Shown: in pieces, positions 60,101 through 64,000 of the stretch
How the letters are laid out: every line of letters begins with the position of its first letter
Numbering within the stretch: position 1 is the stretch's first letter
From: Coptis chinensis
Taxonomy: Eukaryota; Streptophyta; Magnoliopsida; Ranunculales; Ranunculaceae
NCBI GenBank assembly: GCA_015680905.1
Contig: CM027382.1
Coordinates: 25,579,501 to 25,643,500 of the forward strand
Direction of reading: 5' to 3'
Length of the DNA stretch: 64,000 nucleotides
Notes under the pieces: model-generated
Database searches by the model: none
The model's input: the letters and a program-made list of their open reading frames with translations, nothing else
What the model was told of the DNA's origin: nothing
Made by a program: the position numbers and the translations under genes

Positions 60101-61270
60101 TAATGTCTTGCTGCTGCTTAAGAATGGTTCCATCACTTTTCTGAATCTCCAGGATCAAGGCTTTATTCATTTGCAGCTTGTGAAGAGCATGGAAATAAGT
60201 TGTGTTCCTGTCCCCTTCAAAAGCCTCACTAACTCTAGCTTTCTGCCGCCATTGTGCCGCTTCTGTGTCCAAAATGCCATTTAGTTCCTCTTCTTTATTC
60301 CGTTCCATTGCTTGAAGCTGAACATTAAAAGGATCCTCCTCTTGCTCCTTCATTATCCATTCCAGATCCTCTGTCGCACTCTTTTTCTTTTTGCTCAAAT
60401 CCCCGAAAGTTTCCCTGCTCCATGTTTTTAGAGCTTCCTTCAACCTTTTGAGTTTTTTCATAACTTTTCTGATGGGCACGTCCTCGAGGCATTCTTCCCA
60501 GCTCTGTTTCACAACCTCTTTGAGGCTCTCGTGCTTTATCCAATGCTTCTTGAACCTGAAAGGAATATTGTGAGGCTTCGGAATAGTGGTGAACCATCCT
60601 ACAATAGGGGAGTGGTCAAAAATCTCCGTTGTAGGATTTTGCTTCGCCATCCTGTGGCTGCATCTATCCATTTCTGATTAACCAAAATGTAATCAATTTT
60701 CTGTACCATTCTTCTATCTCCGTGTCTTTTGTTTGACCATGAAAACTGGAAGCCGAGACTTGTAGTATCCATGAGAGCATTCCCATTTATAAACTCAACA
60801 AACTCATTTACTGCTGTTTGACAAGGAAGCCTCCCCCCTTTCCTTTCTACATTCGAAGTAACAACATTAAAGTCCCCTGCCACTGCCCAAGCTTCCGCAT
60901 TCAAACCTAGCTGCGACAACTCTTCCCATAGTGCTCTTCTTTGCACATAAGGTGATCTGGCATGAACCAGTGATATAAGAAGATCACCAGTTTTAATAGT
61001 AATTTGCTGATGTGACATATCAAAAAGATTTATTACAATTCCCTTCCTCCAAAAAACCCAGATATTCCCTATCCTATTGGGAATATTATTGTGTACAAAG
61101 TCCTCATTGAACCCCAACCTGCAAAGAAAATCAGGCATCCTAGAAGGCGGAGAAATGAGAGGTTCAGCCAAACATAGAATGTCTGGTTTATGACTAGCTA
61201 TGACGTCCTTCAGGTAAGTGATTAATTTTTCTTGTTTCACTCCCCTGACGTTCCAATAGCTTATATTCAT
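57171..61270 (-). pseudogene. LINE ORF2: endonuclease, reverse transcriptase, RNase H (broken)
   Basis: The ATG at 61270 overlaps the ORF1 stop as ATGA. The APE-type endonuclease (61270-60599) shows 'SYWNVRGV', 'DILCLAEP', 'AVAGDFNVV' and 'QKIDYILVN'. The reverse transcriptase (60671-58239) shows 'FDHSPIVGW', 'NANSSPGPDGFQGTFYQ', 'RPVCLSN' and 'LLFADDLFMFANG' with the FADD catalytic pair. A zf-RVT segment follows, then RNase H (58175-57171; 'CNTDGSAQGVPSNGGVGMV', 'ECTAIVMAAEKAVEMN', 'EADSKAAVKAF', 'WREGNFSADAAARKG'). Breaks: a frame change near 60650; two TAG codons in the 'DIA.VFDTLS.EFL' segment near 59485-59525; a TGA near 58762 in 'PTKR.MITLQWE'; and a stop or frame change near 58175-58240. 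The length of about 1,366 codons is normal for plant L1. Confidence 0.92.
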
Positions 61271-62670
61271 TGTTGAGTTATGGAGGCGAGCCTGGCCCTT
61301 GTAGATGGAGGTGAGAGATCTTGCTCCATCCACTTGGACTTTGTTGCCTTCTTCCTTTGTGTCCTCCATGGTCCTTTTTTCTCAGCTCTCTCGGACTCTT
61401 CTGCCTCCTCATCCATGTCTGCCCAACAGGTCGATGCCAATAGCGAGTTCGCTTCATTTAGAGCTCTGAGAGTATTTATGGGTGACTTGAATGATGCTAT
61501 GGGGTCGTTCTCATCTGCAACTACCATTTGTAAACGGTGGGAATCATCATATGAGCTTATCTCATAGCCAGTGTGCTCTCTTTCATGAAGAGTGCCACCT
61601 ACTTGGTCTTCTATTCTGTCTAATACAATAACTTGATCACCAGTATTAACGGCCCCTATTAATGTCCTTGCATTCTCCGCTGAGCCAAGAGTTCCAGTAG
61701 TTTGATTTGGACTATTTACAGCATCCACTGTTTCCCCTACCTCGATATCAGCTGTGGTCTGAGTGGTCTCTTCCAGTTCCGAAATAGAGTCCTGAAAGAT
61801 ATCCCTTAGTTCTGTTACGTAAGCCTCTATCAAATTCTCAAGAGCGTCCTTCGTGCCGCTCACTCCTGCGTTCAAGACTTGGGCATTATTAATCTTCTTC
61901 CTTCTATTTCTTTTATATTTTTTCCTCTGCCATGCCGGTTGATCAAGCACTGGTGCTTCCTTGCCTTTAGTACTCTCAGGCAATTGCTCATTTGGCTTGG
62001 ATGCAGTGCTCCTGATTGTTGTTTCTCCATCCCTTATCCTTCTCATCACCGTACATTCAGCCATGATATGTCCTACTACTTTGCAGTGAGGGCAGAATTT
62101 CGACAATTTATCCACCTCCACCTCTTGGAGAAAAGATTTTCCTTCCCCCTCCTCCACTAAGATTTTTCCAGGGATAGGCTTGGCAAGATCTATTTCAACC
62201 AAAACTAACACAAAGAAACTGAAGTCTCGGTTTAAAGTGTGCTTATCAACACCTACTAGGTTTCCAAGCCCTCTTGCTATGGACATAAGAATTTCATAGT
62301 CCCAGTATTGTTGTCCAAGCTTTGGAAATTTCACCCAAACTGCTGATGTGGAAGTTTGGTGTACTGCTGGATCAAAATCAGGCGTCCATTTCGAAAGTCG
62401 TAGAATTTGGTCTCCAAACTTCCAGGGGCCTCCACCCCAAATCTTTCTCAAGTCTTCTTCACAAGTTAGGCATATCATGAAAAACCCCTTGCCTAATGGA
62501 ATGATTTTCCAATCCCCTTGCGGTTGCCATTTCTCCTGAGCTATTCTTTTAACTTCCTCTAGCTTTATCTTCTGGAACTCTAACCTCCCTATCAAGCAGC
62601 ATTTACAGTAAAACAGTCCTCTTTCAACTGCTTTTTGTGGCAGTCTAATAGAAGGAGTGCTACCTTTCAT
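61267..62670 (-). CDS. LINE ORF1: DUF4283 and CCHC zinc-knuckle protein
   Basis: An uninterrupted 467-codon frame. The N-terminal DUF4283 region ('CLIGRLEFQKIKLEEVKRI', 'LRKIWGGGPWKFGDQILRL', 'AVWVKFPKLGQQYWD') is followed near residue 190 by a CX2CX4HX4C knuckle ('FCPHCKVVGHIMAEC'). A basic cluster ('RKKYKRNRRKKINN') and a long acidic/Thr-rich tail follow. It is the RNA-binding partner of the element's ribonucleoprotein. Its TGA overlaps the ORF2 ATG by one base each way (ATGA), suggesting coupled translation. Confidence 0.9.
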   Translation of the reverse strand: MKGSTPSIRLPQKAVERGLFYCKCCLIGRLEFQKIKLEEVKRIAQEKWQPQGDWKIIPLGKGFFMICLTCEEDLRKIWGGGPWKFGDQILRLSKWTPDFDPAVHQTSTSAVWVKFPKLGQQYWDYEILMSIARGLGNLVGVDKHTLNRDFSFFVLVLVEIDLAKPIPGKILVEEGEGKSFLQEVEVDKLSKFCPHCKVVGHIMAECTVMRRIRDGETTIRSTASKPNEQLPESTKGKEAPVLDQPAWQRKKYKRNRRKKINNAQVLNAGVSGTKDALENLIEAYVTELRDIFQDSISELEETTQTTADIEVGETVDAVNSPNQTTGTLGSAENARTLIGAVNTGDQVIVLDRIEDQVGGTLHEREHTGYEISSYDDSHRLQMVVADENDPIASFKSPINTLRALNEANSLLASTCWADMDEEAEESERAEKKGPWRTQRKKATKSKWMEQDLSPPSTRARLASITQQ

Positions 62671-63069
62671 CTCTCGGGATTTGGAAGATCATTCACGTTT
62701 AGTCAGTTGGGGTTGAGCACCTCTAACTTTGTCGCAAATGAAGCTTTAGAAACCCGGTCCCATCTTTCACTATATCACGGAGATTCATGAACCTTCTTTG
62801 GGACTGCCTCACCGTAAGAAAAAGGATGGATTCTCAAAAGCATAAAGATCCATGCTTGTTTGTTTCCTTTTCTAAACTCACACCACAAGTGATGGAGGAT
62901 TTTACCGAAAAGGAAAGAAACAAGAAGCTAGAAACGGATAAGAAAACCCTACCTAATGTTTTTTTCTATTCTAGGAAAAAAGAGGGCACTGGATCACTAG
63001 AGTAGGTTAAGTTATTTCACAACAAGTCCCCCCTAAGAGTGTCCCCATTAAAGACTGTGGAAAAGGCTC
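62671..63069 (-). promoter_or_regulatory. LINE 5' leader (presumed internal promoter region)
   Basis: About 400 bp between the ORF1 ATG and the right target-site duplication. LINEs carry their promoter in this region. No specific element was recognised. A short opposite-strand frame at 62787-63005 has no motif. Confidence 0.5.
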
Positions 63070-64000
63070 TGGGGCTTTATCTCTGGTACTAAGGCTGCTC
63101 CAACAAACATAAATTCTGGAGAATATGAAACTTGGGAGGACGAGAACTATCTGGTCAAGTCTTGGCTTCTTGATGCAATGATCAAGGACATCAGGTCAAT
63201 TTTCCTTCGCTTATCTACGGCCAAGGAAATCTGGGATACTGCAAAACAAACTTACTTTGTTAGCCAAGATACATCGAAGGGTTATCAGCTATATTGTGAG
63301 GGAATTTCTGTCCACCAAAATAGAGGTTCTATTCTTCCTTATTTTGGAAAACTGAAAATAATATGGCAGGAATTTGATGCTATTGAAGATTGCACTATGA
63401 AGTGTTCCAATGACATTAAGAAATATACCATAAAGGTTAATTCTCAGCGTGTGTATGTTTCCTTGGCCGGTCTTGATTCTCATTTGGATGGGGTTCGTGG
63501 TCGTGTTCTTGCTATTAAGCCACTTCCAGACATACAGTCCGTTTATGTCATGGTTTATGCTGAGGTGAATCGTTAGGATGCCATGCTTGGTGGGACATCT
63601 AATGAAGGGACTGCTATGGCAGCTCGAAAATCATTTGCTCGTCCTAATTCAAAGAAAGGAGTTCGTAAGTGTACCCATTGTAATGGTGATAACCATGTAG
63701 TTGACACCTGCTTTAAGCTACATGGTTATCAGTTAACATCCAAAGGGTAAGGTGTCTCCCATGTCTTCTAACTCTAAGGCGTAGGGTTCAAGTTCAAGAG
63801 TCACTTAGTCATTTGCTACGGTTTTGTTGCCCGGGTATATCTAACTCTGCTCTTATTGCTTTTACTGGAAATAGTGATTAGATAATTGACACGGGTGTCA
63901 CTGATCATATGACTTGCGATCGATATAAATTTAGCTATTTCACCCTATAGTTGTCCCAAATCAGTCATTACAAATGCTAATGGTGTGTCATCTCCAGTTG

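Larger units (their letters stand above)
57099..63069 (-). mobile_element. full-length L1-type LINE with RNase H, 15-bp target-site duplication
   Basis: The element is inserted in reverse orientation in the copia gag. The 15-bp duplication TGGGGCTTTATCTCT flanks it at 57084-57098 and 63070-63084. A short poly-A tail (seven T on the plus strand, 57099-57105) marks the 3' end. ORF1 (DUF4283 plus zinc knuckle) and ORF2 (endonuclease, reverse transcriptase, RNase H) fill it, with a 5' leader of about 400 bp. Because the 5' end is complete with both duplications present, this was a full-length insertion. ORF1 is open; ORF2 has about five breaks, so it is no longer autonomous. Confidence 0.95.
56558..64000 (+). 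mobile_element. Ty1/copia fossil, 5' part, running off the right edge and split by a LINE
   Basis: A short LTR (56558-56745, 188 bp, TGTTA...TGACA) is followed at once by a primer-binding site TGGTATCAAGACC, close to initiator-Met tRNA. Gag sequence lies at 56907-57083 ('SNFYMKEMSSLITSERVDGT') and 63085-63575 ('SWLLDAMIKDIRSIFLRLST'), a CCHC zinc knuckle at 63667-63713 ('CTHCNGDNHVVDTC') and the start of the protease at about 63880 ('IIDTGVTDHMT'). The element carries the LINE insertion plus a few other breaks in the visible part. The 3' LTR is outside the window, so age cannot be judged. Confidence 0.88.

Overview
This window is nuclear DNA of a flowering plant, most likely a eudicot, and it is almost entirely nested transposable elements with degraded host-gene pieces between them. 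The plant assignment rests on several things: families restricted to or typical of plants (FAR1-type MULE transposase, plant mobile domain, CACTA TNP2 transposase, L1-type LINE with RNase H, UDP-glycosyltransferase PSPG box, ureide permease), GT-AG introns, AT-rich spacers, and the absence of operon-like organisation. No species can be named from the sequence. No tRNA, rRNA or CRISPR was seen.

Layout, left to right. 1-1100: a long LTR of the same broad family as the large gypsy element further right, in the opposite orientation. 1103-2400: the 3' end of a Ty1/copia fossil with part of its 3' LTR. 2430-3300: a carboxylesterase pseudogene. 3554-4670 (-): a multi-pass membrane protein gene with at least one intron. 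5148-10376 (-): a Helitron-like element with a decayed RepHel helicase (8637-10300) and, in the same orientation, scraps of a receptor-like kinase, a ureide permease and a MAPEG/microsomal GST-like protein. These look like captured gene fragments.

10476-28051: one 17.6-kb Mutator-like element with very long inverted arms (about 6.4 and 5.7 kb). Each arm carries a palindromic minisatellite, a decayed FAR1-type transposase gene and a hairpin-forming repeat. The unique core (about 17.0-22.3 kb) carries a plant-mobile-domain pseudogene and a stretch that looks organellar. 28190-28659: one end of a CACTA-type element with 47-bp subterminal repeats. 28660-43373: LTR-derived spacer split by a complete Athila/Tat-like Ty3/gypsy fossil (29873-41681, TSD CGTTT, pol on the minus strand). 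43374-44290: a UDP-glycosyltransferase fragment abutting an antisense proline-rich fragment. 45552-56099: a complete CACTA (En/Spm) transposon with AAT target-site duplication, a nearly intact TNP2-type transposase gene, a second TNPA/transposase-24-like gene with tandemly duplicated exon modules, and a captured first exon of bacterial-type PEP carboxylase. 56558-64000: a Ty1/copia fossil running off the right edge. It is split by a full-length L1-type LINE (57099-63069, 15-bp TSD).

The most notable biology is the MULE with giant transposase-bearing inverted arms and plant-mobile-domain cargo, and the CACTA that has captured a PEPC exon and multiplied its own exons. A separate caution: the two MULE arms, and the paired LTRs of the gypsy element, differ systematically as CAG/CTG versus CG-containing triplets. 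This looks more like a methylation-linked long-read consensus error than evolution. Frame breaks between about 10.9 and 41.7 kb should therefore be read with care.
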